Notes: generated by a model not told the origin, from the sequence alone. A DNA stretch of 50,580 bases from Candidatus Kryptoniota bacterium (GCA_024641705.1 JAHECO010000028.1:1-50580), one strand, 5' to 3'. Shown: positions 41,994 through 50,580, numbered from the stretch's first letter. Translations and numbers: made by a program.

Positions 41994-44438
41994 ATGAAGA
42001 GAATTCTTGTCGTTCTGCTCGTGGTGGGGAGTCTCCTCGTGCCGGAAGAATCATTCGGCCAGGACCTATTGATTACTCCACAGAACCAGAAGTACCTTTT
42101 CACTGCCGGGACCGACGAGGCCCAGGCGGCGCTCTATAACCCTGCCTACCTGGGAATCTTCAGCGGGGGAGGCGTACTCGACGGGTACTATTTCGTCCCG
42201 AGCAGCGGACAGCTCAGCCCCTCCGGTCCCTTCCACGATCTCGGCGTCTTTGCACAGGGCGGAAAGTTCACCCTGGCATATCGAAATGCATCTACCGGGA
42301 GTGATAACCTCAATGAGTATTCGGTCGGATTCGGGGTCGGCAACCGTGGCGGCGCCCTCGGCTTCGCGCTGTCATACGTGGATATCGCGGGGATTGGCTC
42401 GACTTGGCTGCCGGCAGTTGGATTGATCTGGCGGCCCGACCGACACGTGAGTTTTGGCGCGGCCTATCATAATTTTTCGGACAAGGGGCTCGGCACCCAC
42501 TTCATCGAAAAATCCACGAACGTGGGCCTCAGCCTTCGTCCGTTTGGCTCGGAATTTCTGACGCTGAACGGCGACCTCCTCTTCCCCAGCCACCACACGC
42601 GCGGCTACAAGGTAGGGGTGAGCCTGGAGCTAATACCCGGCCTGGCTCTCTACGGTACATATGATCGCTCGGGGTACGGCGTTCCCGTTCGCATGGCACC
42701 TTCTGCAGTGCCCGCGCCTTATTATCCGCCTTACCTGTGGGGCAACTCCGTGTCGCTGGGAATCAGTTTCAACTTCGGCAGCCACATACACGTGGAGGGG
42801 GCGTCGAGCTACCAGTCCGGTGCTTACACTGCGACCTACGGACGGTTTGAAGCCAGTTCGGATGAGATGAGGACGATCGTTCCGGAAGGCAAGATTGCCG
42901 AAATCACGATAAAAGGTGGTATCAGGGACGCGCGCGAATCGGCATTCATCTTCAGCAAGCCGCCGAAGAACCTTCTCGATTATGTCGGTGAAATAAGAAA
43001 ATGCGGCGACGACCCGTCAATCAAGGCACTTATTCTGAAGATATACCCCTATTCGACAAGCGAGACGTTCTTTGCGCTTACCGGGGAGACTCAGGAGCTC
43101 GCCGACGCGGTGGAATATGTTCGATCCCAAGGGAAGATTGTCTATGCATATCTCGCGGACGACAGCGGAGTCGACGAACTCTATCTCGCAAGCGCAGCGG
43201 ACTCAGTCTATATGACTCCTTCGGCGTTTATCGCCGGCTACGGTATCGACTTCAACCTCATCAGGTTGAAGGGACTCTTCGACAAACTGCACATCGCATG
43301 GAATGCACAGACGGCGGGGAAATACAAATCCACATTCCATACAAGTTACACCGACTCCGCTACTCCGGAGCAGGCAAGACTGATCCGGGGTCTCGTGGAC
43401 GATATTTACTCGCAGATGTTGAAACAGATAGAAGTCAACCGGAAGATCACGGTCGACGACAGCATGAAAGCCGATCTTGCGGCACTGATCTCAGCTCGTA
43501 TTGCAGCACGTCTTCGACTGATAGACGGCGTGAGCTACTACGATCGGTTCAAAGAGGGAATTAAAGAGAGGATGGAAGGCGCCTTCGGGGGATTATCCGA
43601 AGTCGATCCTGCCGCGATACGTCACCGAGAAACGACATGGGGAAGGAGGCCGGAGGTTGCCGTTATCGGAGTATACGGTACGATCATGACGGGCGAGAGC
43701 TCTCCGCCCGCTCCGTTCCCGATACCGTTTCTCGGGAGCAACCGGGTGACCGGCTCGGAGACTGTCGTAAGGCAGATCAGGGCAGCAGAAGAAGATGGGA
43801 ATATTAAAGCGATCGTCCTGCGCGTAAACAGCGGCGGAGGGTCGGCGCTCGCCTCGGACGAGATCTACAACGCGATAAGTGAAGCGAAGTCCAAGAAGCC
43901 CGTAGTGGCTTCCTTCGCCAACGTAGCGGCAAGCGGCGGATACTATGTCGCTGTCGGTGCCGACAGGATATTTGCCGAGCCGGCGACGCTGACCGGCAGC
44001 ATAGGGGTAGTGATTGCTTTTCCCGTCCTGACTGATTTCCTCGAGAAGGACCTCGGCAGCAGGGTTGAAGAATACCGAAGCGGTGAAAACTCCAGCGTGC
44101 TCAATCCGCTGCACCGGTGGGACGGGAAGGACATGAAATACGTCGACGAGTTTCTCGATGAGACGTACACGGACTTCAAGACAAAGGTAGCCGAAGGGAG
44201 AAAGCTGAGTCTTGCCCGCGTCGATGAGCTGGCACAGGGGAGAGTATATACAGGTACGCAAGCGAAGAGCCTCAGCCTTATAGATGATTACGGCGGCCTG
44301 GAGAAGGCAATCCAATACGCGGCAGATATCGCCGGTATTTCCGACTACTACCGCGTGAAGATGTATGTGATTCCGGGACTTGGTCTGGGAAGCTTGCTCA
44401 GGTTCGGATCTCAGATACTGGGCGGCTATTCTGATTGA
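41994..44438 (+). CDS. sppA: SppA-type signal peptide peptidase (S49) fused to an N-terminal barrel-like domain
   Basis: 814 aa. After a signal peptide (ending EESFGQ) comes about 270 aa of outer-membrane-protein-like beta sequence (LFTAGTDEAQAALYNPAYLGIF, SVGFGVGNRGGALGFALSYVD, VGLSLRPFGSE), a Bacteroidota/Ignavibacteria porin-style region. Then two S49 domains follow, as in the full-length SppA tandem. Catalytic Lys445 in AGKYKSTFHT is in the first domain and Ser647 in NVAASGGYYVAVGADRI in the second, with LTGSIGVVIAF after it. S49 peptidases degrade leftover signal peptides in the inner membrane; here no inner-membrane anchor remains, so the protease would sit on the periplasmic side of an outer-membrane domain (inference). 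Length greatly exceeds the usual 550-620 aa. Confidence 0.9.
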   Translation: MKRILVVLLVVGSLLVPEESFGQDLLITPQNQKYLFTAGTDEAQAALYNPAYLGIFSGGGVLDGYYFVPSSGQLSPSGPFHDLGVFAQGGKFTLAYRNASTGSDNLNEYSVGFGVGNRGGALGFALSYVDIAGIGSTWLPAVGLIWRPDRHVSFGAAYHNFSDKGLGTHFIEKSTNVGLSLRPFGSEFLTLNGDLLFPSHHTRGYKVGVSLELIPGLALYGTYDRSGYGVPVRMAPSAVPAPYYPPYLWGNSVSLGISFNFGSHIHVEGASSYQSGAYTATYGRFEASSDEMRTIVPEGKIAEITIKGGIRDARESAFIFSKPPKNLLDYVGEIRKCGDDPSIKALILKIYPYSTSETFFALTGETQELADAVEYVRSQGKIVYAYLADDSGVDELYLASAADSVYMTPSAFIAGYGIDFNLIRLKGLFDKLHIAWNAQTAGKYKSTFHTSYTDSATPEQARLIRGLVDDIYSQMLKQIEVNRKITVDDSMKADLAALISARIAARLRLIDGVSYYDRFKEGIKERMEGAFGGLSEVDPAAIRHRETTWGRRPEVAVIGVYGTIMTGESSPPAPFPIPFLGSNRVTGSETVVRQIRAAEEDGNIKAIVLRVNSGGGSALASDEIYNAISEAKSKKPVVASFANVAASGGYYVAVGADRIFAEPATLTGSIGVVIAFPVLTDFLEKDLGSRVEEYRSGENSSVLNPLHRWDGKDMKYVDEFLDETYTDFKTKVAEGRKLSLARVDELAQGRVYTGTQAKSLSLIDDYGGLEKAIQYAADIAGISDYYRVKMYVIPGLGLGSLLRFGSQILGGYSD

Positions 44439-44497
44439 ATACAAGCCGCCGAATTTCTATTTTCTAATATCAACACAATAATTGGAGCAGAAATTTT

Positions 44498-45661
44498 ATG
44501 AAAAAGAGATTATTTACACCGGGGCCGACGCCGATTCCGGAGAGCGTCATGCTCACCATGGCGGAGCCGATTATTCATCACAGAAATCCTGAATTTGTTG
44601 AAATCCTTACAAGCGTCAATCAGAATCTGAAGTACCTCTTCCAGACCAAGAATGAAGTCCTGACTCTTACCAGTTCCGGCACGGGAGCGATGGAAGCGAC
44701 CGTGGCAAATCTTCTCTCCGCCGGCGACAAGGCGATTTTTGTCAACCTCGGAAAGTTCGGTGAACGCTGGGGCGAGATAATGAAGGCGTACGGGGTCGAA
44801 CCCGTTGAGATAAAGGTGGAATGGGGGACTGCTCCTTCGCCCGAGCTCATTCTCGACGCGCTGCAGAAGAACCCGGGTGTGAAGGCCGTGTTCATAACGC
44901 ACAGCGAGACTTCCACCGGAGTCTTCACGAACATCAAGGAGATCGCCGCAGCGGTCCACGAGAAATATGACATCGCGGTTGTCGTGGACGGCATCACTTC
45001 CGTCGGCGCGCACGAGATGCGTTTTGACGAGTGGGGACTCGATGTGATAGTGACCGGCTCTCAGAAGGGGCTCATGGTCCCCCCGGGACTTGCGTTCGCC
45101 GCGCTGAGCGACAGGGCAAAGAAGATGCTCGAGACCTCCAAGTTTCCGAAGTATTACTTCAGCTTCAAGAAAGCGCTGAAGGCCCACGCGGGCAACGACA
45201 CGCCGTTTACGCCGGCAATCACATTGATCATCGGGCTCGAGAAGGCTTTGCGGATGATCAAGGAAGAAACTGTCGAATCGATCTGGCTCAAACACAAAGT
45301 ACTTTCGCAGGCTGTCAGAAGCGGCTGCGAGGCGATCGGTCTGAAACTTTTCGGGTCGCCTGCATCGCACGCCGTCACGGCGGTCAACATCCCCGAAGGT
45401 GTCGAGTACTCCAAGTTCAATAAAATTCTCAAACAGAAGTACGGTATCACGACCGCGGGGGGCCAGGAGCATCTCAAGGGAAAAATATTCAGGGTATCGC
45501 ACCTCGGTTATTATGACGAGGTCGATATTGTCGGTGTGGTAGCCGCACTCGAGTGGACGCTTCACGATCTCAATTTCAAGTTCGAACCCGGTTCCGGAGT
45601 TACTGCAGTACAACAGACCTTCGCGAAGTTCGCCGAGGAAACGGCGGGGGTAGTGAAATGA
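44498..45661 (+). CDS. Class V aminotransferase (alanine/serine--glyoxylate type)
   Basis: 387 aa. Fold-type I PLP enzyme of the alanine--glyoxylate/serine--pyruvate branch: opening FTPGPTPIPESV, SSGTGAMEAT phosphate-binding loop, THSETSTGV, aspartate in VVDGITSVGAHE and Schiff-base Lys190 in VTGSQKGLMVPPG. It is followed 58 nt later by serA, and the two read as one unit closed by a terminator at 47304. SerA makes 3-phosphohydroxypyruvate, which needs an aminotransferase; a serC-like enzyme of class V is not seen in this window. The gene is therefore a candidate for the serine-pathway transaminase, but alanine--glyoxylate or serine--glyoxylate activity is equally possible. Start ATG follows a weak GGAGCAG about 13 nt upstream. 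Confidence 0.92.
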   Translation: MKKRLFTPGPTPIPESVMLTMAEPIIHHRNPEFVEILTSVNQNLKYLFQTKNEVLTLTSSGTGAMEATVANLLSAGDKAIFVNLGKFGERWGEIMKAYGVEPVEIKVEWGTAPSPELILDALQKNPGVKAVFITHSETSTGVFTNIKEIAAAVHEKYDIAVVVDGITSVGAHEMRFDEWGLDVIVTGSQKGLMVPPGLAFAALSDRAKKMLETSKFPKYYFSFKKALKAHAGNDTPFTPAITLIIGLEKALRMIKEETVESIWLKHKVLSQAVRSGCEAIGLKLFGSPASHAVTAVNIPEGVEYSKFNKILKQKYGITTAGGQEHLKGKIFRVSHLGYYDEVDIVGVVAALEWTLHDLNFKFEPGSGVTAVQQTFAKFAEETAGVVK

Positions 45662-45719
45662 ACGCCAGAAATTATTTCAGGATGCCGGTCATCAGGCATC
45701 TAAAGGAGGTTGTTGACTG

Positions 45720-47297
45720 ATGAAAGTACTCGTAACCGACCCAATCGAACAGGTGTGCACCGACATACTCCAGAAGGAGGGGATTCAGGTCGATGCGAAG
45801 CCGGGGCTTCCTCCCGACGAGATCAAGAAGATCATCGGGGGATACGACGCCCTGATTGTTAGAAGCGGGACGAAAGTGACCGCCGATATCATCGCCGAGG
45901 CGAAGGAGATGAAGGTAATCGGTCGCGCGGGTGCAGGAGTGGATAACATCGACGTCGGCGCCGCCACGCGAAAAGGTATCGTCGTGATGAACACGCCCGG
46001 CGGAAACACTATCTCGACGGCGGAACACACGATGGCGCTGATGATGTCGTTGGCGCGCAACGTTCCCCAATCGTTCCATGACCTGCAGAACGGCAAGTGG
46101 GAACGCAAGAAGTACATGGGTACCGAGCTCTTCGGGAAGACCCTCGGTGTCATCGGACTGGGGAAAGTCGGAAGGGAAGTGGCTGCGAGGGCGGAGGCGT
46201 TCGGGATGAACGTCATCGGTTATGATCCGCTCCTCGCTTCCGATGTCGCGTCCAAGCTGGGACTGGAGACCGTGTCGCTTGACGACATCTACAAGCGATC
46301 CGATTTCATCACGGTTCACACGCCGCTGACCGAGGAGACGAAGAATATCCTCGGAGAGAAGGCCTTCGCGGTGTGCAAGCGCGGCGTTCGAGTGATCAAC
46401 TGCGCCCGAGGCGGCATCATCGACGAACAGGCGCTCCTCAAGGCGCTGGAGAGCGGGCAGGTCGCCGGCGCGGCGTTCGACGTTTTCATTAAGGAGCCGC
46501 CGGGTGATAATCCCCTGCTTAAGCATCCGAAAGTTGTGGCAACGCCGCACCTCGGAGCTTCCACCGAAGAAGCGCAGGAAAAAGTCGCAAAACAGATAGG
46601 CGAGCAGCTTGTGGACTTCTTCAAGGGAAGAGGAATAGTCGGCGCCGTCAACATTACCGATTACCAGACGGCCGTAAGCGACGAGCTGCGCGCTTACCTG
46701 GTTCTTGCGGAGAAGATCGGTTCTTTACACGCGCAGCTGCTCAACGGCAAGGTGAAGTCGATAACCGCTTCGTTCCGCGGCGCTATTCTGCAGAATGCTT
46801 CGGAGCTCCTCTCCACTGCCGTCCTGAAGGGGCTTCTGGACAAAATGATGTACGCCCCGGTGAATTTCGTCAATGCTTCCGTTCTCGCGAAGGAGATGGG
46901 CATCGCCATGAGCGAGAAGAAGGAGCAGGACGGAGAGCACTACTCACAGCTCCTTACCATAACCACGCAAACCGACAAGGAAGAGCGGTCGATATCTGGA
47001 ACGGTGTTCGGCGAGAACGACATGAGAATCGTGGGCATGGATCGTTTCCACTTCGAGATAGTGCCGGAGGGCCACCTCATATTCTATTCGAACATCGACA
47101 GGCCCGGGATGCTCGCGGCTGTCGGGAGCCTGCTGGCTTCATCTAAGGTTAATATCGCAGGAATGTCTCTCGGTAGGTCGGCGCCGGGAGAAAAGGCGAT
47201 AACGGTGATGAGCGTCGACAGCGACATCCCCGCCCCAGTGTTGACGGAGATATCGAAGATCGAAGGGGTTTTCGAGGTCAAGACGGCAAACCTCTGA
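45720..47297 (+). CDS. serA: D-3-phosphoglycerate dehydrogenase
   Basis: 525 aa, the long SerA form. Opening KVLVTDPIEQ; nucleotide-binding GLGKVGREVAARAEAFGMNVIGYDP (about 145-175); catalytic-residue segments NCARGGIIDE and the HLGAST histidine region; then the ASB (allosteric substrate binding) domain (about 325-450) and a C-terminal ACT domain (about 452-525: FYSNIDRPGMLAAVGSLLASSKVNIAGMSLGR). It oxidises 3-phosphoglycerate with NAD+, the first step of serine synthesis; the ACT domain is a serine-sensing site in this form. The start is ATG 45720, with AAAGGAGG about 10 nt upstream. It ends just 6 nt before a strong terminator. Confidence 0.97.
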   Translation: MKVLVTDPIEQVCTDILQKEGIQVDAKPGLPPDEIKKIIGGYDALIVRSGTKVTADIIAEAKEMKVIGRAGAGVDNIDVGAATRKGIVVMNTPGGNTISTAEHTMALMMSLARNVPQSFHDLQNGKWERKKYMGTELFGKTLGVIGLGKVGREVAARAEAFGMNVIGYDPLLASDVASKLGLETVSLDDIYKRSDFITVHTPLTEETKNILGEKAFAVCKRGVRVINCARGGIIDEQALLKALESGQVAGAAFDVFIKEPPGDNPLLKHPKVVATPHLGASTEEAQEKVAKQIGEQLVDFFKGRGIVGAVNITDYQTAVSDELRAYLVLAEKIGSLHAQLLNGKVKSITASFRGAILQNASELLSTAVLKGLLDKMMYAPVNFVNASVLAKEMGIAMSEKKEQDGEHYSQLLTITTQTDKEERSISGTVFGENDMRIVGMDRFHFEIVPEGHLIFYSNIDRPGMLAAVGSLLASSKVNIAGMSLGRSAPGEKAITVMSVDSDIPAPVLTEISKIEGVFEVKTANL

Positions 47298-47303
47298 GCT
47301 AGA

Positions 47304-47341
47304 GCCCTGCGGGGGGAAAACCTTCGCAGGGCGGTTTTTTT
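47304..47341 (+). terminator. Intrinsic terminator after serA
   Basis: Perfect 8-bp stem GCCCTGCG (47304-47311) with CGCAGGGC (47325-47332), then GG and a run of seven T. It lies 6 nt after the serA stop, a textbook rho-independent terminator, and closes the aminotransferase-serA unit. Confidence 0.9.
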
Positions 47342-47386
47342 CCAAGAAGGGGGCCCCGGGAACTCGGAAAACGTTTGATTTTCGAC

Positions 47387-47415
47387 TTGACAAAGCAAAT
47401 GAGGCAGGTTATATT
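47387..47415 (+). promoter_or_regulatory. Consensus-type promoter of the SusC-type gene
   Basis: TTGACA (47387-47392), exactly 17 nt, then TATATT (47410-47415). It is the same pair and spacing as the promoter of the bactofilin operon at 26838-26866. Transcription would start near 47422, leaving a leader of about 430 nt before the SusC-type start codon. Confidence 0.6.
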
Positions 47416-47482
47416 TCAGCGAAATTCATGTCAAAAGTCGTGCTAAGCAAGTACATCGTCATAGTGTAGTATTCTACAAATT

Positions 47483-47524
47483 CCGCAAAGGTGTATTCAC
47501 ATGGATACTCCTTTGCGGTTTTTT
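47483..47524 (+). terminator. Attenuator-like hairpin in the SusC-gene leader
   Basis: Perfect 9-bp arms CCGCAAAGG (47483-47491) and CCTTTGCGG (47510-47518), with GTAT/ATAC pairing continuing inside, followed directly by TTTTTT (47519-47524). It has the form of an intrinsic terminator but sits about 60 nt into the transcript, 330 nt ahead of the gene. Either it ends a short RNA or it is a conditional attenuator. Confidence 0.8.
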
Positions 47525-47583
47525 GTCGTGCTGAAGTTCGCGGTCGTGCGAAGTTCGAACGAGTACTAAAATTAGGAGGCATT

Positions 47584-47808
47584 TTGCGGGTTGCTAAGGG
47601 CATTAGCTCCCCCGCTCTCATTTCCGGCGTTGATCCAGAGGAAGACTCAGACGATAGGAATGGTGTATCGTCCTGTTATTCCTCCGCCTGCAGATATAAC
47701 GAGATAGGTTTGAAGAGATTCAGGGGACTGTTTCCGGGCCATATCAGGCATTCATTTTTTCTCTCTTTTCACCTACTAACCAATTCCATACTCAAGGAGG
47801 TATTATGA
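47584..47808 (+). CDS. Possible short leader ORF before the SusC-type gene
   Basis: 74 codons from TTG 47584, with TTAGGAGG about 5 nt upstream, ending in TGA whose first bases overlap the ATG at 47805. The amino-acid composition (GISSPALISG, SDDRNGVSSCYSSACRYNEIG) gives no family match by eye and may be non-coding. It is kept only because a good ribosome binding site and an ATGA overlap coincide. If translated it would couple leader translation to the next small ORF. Confidence 0.3.
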   Translation: MRVAKGISSPALISGVDPEEDSDDRNGVSSCYSSACRYNEIGLKRFRGLFPGHIRHSFFLSFHLLTNSILKEVL

Positions 47809-47855
47809 AGAGAAGGAGAACACAAATCACAAATCGCAAGGAGGCATTCAAATGA
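47805..47855 (+). CDS. 16-codon basic leader peptide overlapping the SusC-type start
   Basis: MKRRRTQITNRKEAFK, starting at ATG 47805 with AAGGAGG about 5 nt upstream and ending at TGA 47853-47855. That stop overlaps the ATG (47852-47854) of the SusC-type gene as ATGA. The ribosome binding site of the SusC-type gene, AAGGAGG, lies inside this ORF. It is strongly basic (seven Arg/Lys in 16). Its size and position suit a leader peptide that sets translational coupling; a chance ORF cannot be excluded. Confidence 0.45.
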   Translation: MKRRRTQITNRKEAFK

Positions 47856-50580
47856 AAAGACTACCGCTTGCTTCGTTGCTTGCGTTATGTTTCCTTTCTT
47901 TTGCCGCCGGTGCTGCGTTTGCACAGACAGGCATAATCAAGGGAAAGATTACTGACAAGCAGACCGGTGAAACACTGCCCGGTGCAACGATTGTAGTAGA
48001 AGGTACGGCTCACGGTGCGGCCGCCGACGTAAACGGCGACTATACCATCGAGAGCGTGCCTGCCGGAAGGTATCAGCTGGTTGCCAGATATATCGGTTAC
48101 CAGAGTGAGACGTACGTTGTCCAGGTTACGGACGGACAAACGACGACGGTAAATTTTGAACTTGCCCCGAGCGGTTACACGACGAACCCTGTCGTGGTTA
48201 CTGCGATAGGTACGCAGGAATCCCGCGCGCGCGTCGGCACGGCAGTGTCCTCGGTAGCGGGCCAGTCACTGGTACTATCAGGTTCGAACAACGTAATAAC
48301 CGACTTAGCCTCGAAGGCCCCCGGCGTGTACACGACGGAGACCAGCGGTGATCCGGGTGCTGCGACGAGAATAGTGCTCCGCGGTATCCGTTCGCTGCAG
48401 GGTGACAACCAGCCTCTTGTGGTCGTTGACGGCGAGCCGGTATTAAGCGGAACGATCGGCGATCTTAACGTTAATACGAGTAACGGAAGCGCGATCGGTT
48501 ACAACAATGTCGGCGGCGTGTCTTCAATGTCGGTATTGAACAGCATCAACCCGCAGGACATCGCATCGGTCGAAATCTACAAAGGACCGTCGGCGGCTGC
48601 TATCTGGGGATCACGGGGCGCGAACGGCGTTATCGTGATAACCACGAAGGGCGGAACGTTCACTCCCGGCAAGAAGGTCAACGTTTCGCTGCGCAGCAAC
48701 GTCCAGGTCGACAACCTGCTGAGAGAATTTCCGTTGCAGACCGAATATGGTCAGGGCGGAAACGGCGCGTACATCTGGAACACTTCGATGAGTTGGGGAG
48801 ACAAGATATCACTGCGCTCGGGCGCTGCAGACACCAAGTCATATAGCTACGCCTATGCACCGATCACGGCGAAAAATTCAAAGACGATCTACGATCATGC
48901 CGGTGAACTCTTCAGCCCGGCTATCTCTCAGGAATACGGAGCGACTATCACGGGTGGTGACCAGACCGGAAACTTCTACCTGGACCTCGATCGTCTCGGA
49001 CAGAACGGTATCGTGAAGGCGAACTCGGCATACAACAGGACCTCGATCAGGACATCGGTTACCCGGACATTCGCACAGGGTCTTACGGTCGACCTCAATG
49101 CTTCATATGTCAACGCCTCTTCGGACCGTATCCAGCAAGGGTCCAACATTTCGGGTCTTCTGCTCGGTGCGTACCGCACTTCGCCTGACTTCAACAACAT
49201 GCCGTATCTTGTGAACTTTGTTTCTCCGACCGGAGCGGTCACGCCTGGTGTTCAGAGGACTTATAGGAACGGTGCCGGAGATCCAACGAAAGGAATGGGG
49301 TATGATAACCCGTTCTTCTCTGTTTACATGAATCCGACGACAATATATGTCGATCATCTGACCGGCTCGGGCTCGATTTCCTACGATCCGTTAGAGTGGC
49401 TGAGCTTTACGTACAGGGCGGGAGTCGATTACCTCACAGACCGCGACAACACGGTCCTTGCGCCTTACGATGCGTCGCAGCCGAAGGGACAGATGGTTCG
49501 CAATGTGAACACCTCCTACATGGTGAACACGGATCTGATGGGCCGAGCGAGCCGTGCGTTCTCCGATGATTTCACTTCGACATTGATGGTAGGTTTCCAC
49601 ATCGATAATGCACAGTATGACAATACCGGTATCGTCGGTACCACGTTCATTATTCCTACGGCTCCTCCGACGTTGGGGAACGCGGGAACGTTTGCTCCCG
49701 GCGAGACCAAGATTATAACGAGGAACGCTGCATTATATGGTCAGTTGAATCTGAACTTCTACCAGCAGTTGTTCTTGACGTTTGCCGGACGAGACGAGAG
49801 CTCATCGACCTACGGGCCGGATGCAGCGTCTTTGTTCTTCTATCCTTCGGCCAGCGTGGCGTGGGAATTCACGCAGCTTCCCATGTTGAAGGACAACTCG
49901 ATACTTTCCTACGGTAAGTTGAGAGCGGCGTATGGCGAAGCAGCTGTCCAGCCGCCTGCGTATTCTACGAGCACGTATGTAATAGCAAATCCCATCATCG
50001 GGAACGGCTGGGGCCCCGGAATCGGCCTGCAATACTATAATGGCGGCGTCGTGATTTCTCAGACCCAGGGCAACACGAAGCTCGGTCCGGAAAAGACGAC
50101 GGAATCCGAATTCGGTCTCGACATGAGACTTCTTGACGACCGTGTCGCAATGAGTCTCACGGCTTACCACGATATTACGACCGACGCGATCCTGGCTCTC
50201 GACCAGGCCCCGTCGTCCGGGTTTGGCGCCATCAACGGAAATGCGGCCAAGATGAGCAACGTGGGATATGAAGCTCAGTTGACGGTAAACTGGCTGAGAT
50301 TCGGCTCCTTCTCGTGGCAGACGACCGGTAACTGGTCCACCAACCACAACGTGGTTTATGACCTGGCCGGTGTTTCCAATGTCTTCCTGTCGGGGTTCAC
50401 GGATCCGGCATCGGAAGCCATTCTTGGCCAGGAGGTCGGAGTGTTGTGGGGCACCCGCTGGGAGCGCGATGCTAATGGCAAGATCGCTCTCGATGCATAC
50501 GGATTCCCGGTCGGCGATGCCGCAACCCCGGGTCTCATCGGCAATCCGAATCCGAAGTACAGGGCGAGCGTAATCAACAC
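47852..50580 (+). CDS. SusC/RagA-type TonB-dependent outer-membrane receptor (partial, runs off the window)
   Basis: Start ATG 47852 with AAGGAGG about 9 nt upstream; no stop before the window ends, so at least 909 residues are present. After a signal peptide ending AGAAFAQ comes a carboxypeptidase-regulatory-like domain (IIKGKITDKQTGETLPGATIVVEG...DYTIESVPAGRYQLVARYIGY), then a plug domain with the SusC signature RIVLRGIRSLQGDNQPLVVVDGEPV and GPSAAAIWGSRGANGVIVITTKGG. Barrel strands follow to the edge. The family imports glycans or peptides together with a SusD lipoprotein; a susD gene would be expected just beyond 50580 if it is a SusCD pair. No TonB-box spacing can be judged. Confidence 0.96.
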   Translation, partial: MKRLPLASLLALCFLSFAAGAAFAQTGIIKGKITDKQTGETLPGATIVVEGTAHGAAADVNGDYTIESVPAGRYQLVARYIGYQSETYVVQVTDGQTTTVNFELAPSGYTTNPVVVTAIGTQESRARVGTAVSSVAGQSLVLSGSNNVITDLASKAPGVYTTETSGDPGAATRIVLRGIRSLQGDNQPLVVVDGEPVLSGTIGDLNVNTSNGSAIGYNNVGGVSSMSVLNSINPQDIASVEIYKGPSAAAIWGSRGANGVIVITTKGGTFTPGKKVNVSLRSNVQVDNLLREFPLQTEYGQGGNGAYIWNTSMSWGDKISLRSGAADTKSYSYAYAPITAKNSKTIYDHAGELFSPAISQEYGATITGGDQTGNFYLDLDRLGQNGIVKANSAYNRTSIRTSVTRTFAQGLTVDLNASYVNASSDRIQQGSNISGLLLGAYRTSPDFNNMPYLVNFVSPTGAVTPGVQRTYRNGAGDPTKGMGYDNPFFSVYMNPTTIYVDHLTGSGSISYDPLEWLSFTYRAGVDYLTDRDNTVLAPYDASQPKGQMVRNVNTSYMVNTDLMGRASRAFSDDFTSTLMVGFHIDNAQYDNTGIVGTTFIIPTAPPTLGNAGTFAPGETKIITRNAALYGQLNLNFYQQLFLTFAGRDESSSTYGPDAASLFFYPSASVAWEFTQLPMLKDNSILSYGKLRAAYGEAAVQPPAYSTSTYVIANPIIGNGWGPGIGLQYYNGGVVISQTQGNTKLGPEKTTESEFGLDMRLLDDRVAMSLTAYHDITTDAILALDQAPSSGFGAINGNAAKMSNVGYEAQLTVNWLRFGSFSWQTTGNWSTNHNVVYDLAGVSNVFLSGFTDPASEAILGQEVGVLWGTRWERDANGKIALDAYGFPVGDAATPGLIGNPNPKYRASVIN

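Noticed and set aside
44510-45613. 367-codon open frame on the minus strand
   Set aside because: Antisense to the aminotransferase gene; composition is charged and disordered.

Overview
The window looks like a chromosomal segment of a Bacteroidota/Ignavibacteriota-type bacterium (Ignavibacteria, Kryptonia or a close relative; inferred from gene families, not from a marker gene). Three large exported proteins end in the same sorting-domain pattern (core QNYPNPFNP...TTI, followed by a beta-sandwich and a basic C-terminus), which is the type A signal of the type IX secretion system. A SusC/RagA-type TonB-dependent receptor starts near the right edge, and a DUF5686-type outer-membrane protein is present. 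There is no prophage, CRISPR array, rRNA or plasmid machinery.

Layout. 1-8.2 kb: one giant secreted multidomain protein with a CHAP amidase-like domain. 8.2-9.06 kb: a gene-free stretch, then tRNA-Lys(CTT). 9.2-13.2 kb: a compact metabolic run (Cys/Met PLP enzyme, PgeF-like protein, GlmS). 13.2-15.7 kb: a DUF5686-like gene broken by a small palindromic repeat. 15.9-18.2 kb: a membrane protein, a branched palindrome and a Tat-exported amidase. 18.2-24.6 kb (minus): exported Memo-like protein, membrane-anchored M28 peptidase, Nudix hydrolase, ABC exporter pair and a small HMA-fold-like protein. 24.7-26.9 kb (minus): a YhbD-like MerR-type regulator with two bactofilins, matching the Bacillus yhbD-yhbE-yhbF arrangement, read from a near-consensus promoter with a dyad in its spacer. 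27.0-29.7 kb: DUF362 protein plus membrane polyferredoxin. 29.7-33.6 kb (minus): flippase, four-helix-bundle (S23) protein, Trm112-like protein, thioesterase and AccA. 33.8-39.0 kb (minus): T9SS cargo, OmpA/DUF4892 protein and a delta-60-repeat T9SS cargo. 39.2-40.5 kb: debris with a truncated ISL3 transposase and a dispersed inverted repeat. 40.5-47.3 kb: AraC-type regulator, a beta-barrel/SppA fusion, a class V aminotransferase and SerA, closed by a strong terminator. 47.4-50.58 kb: a leader with promoter, attenuator-like hairpin and short overlapping ORFs in front of the SusC-type receptor, which runs off the window.

The strongest unexplained signals are non-coding. There are five kinds of intergenic repeat: an octamer-periodic array family at four loci, a palindrome that breaks a gene, a three-stem branched palindrome, a degenerate 123-nt inverted repeat next to ISL3 debris, and a TCAAAAGT cluster. 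The most interesting gene-level features are the bactofilin operon with its dyad promoter, the barrel-SppA fusion, and the layered leader of the SusC-type gene. All functional statements come from reading motifs by eye; no database search was run.
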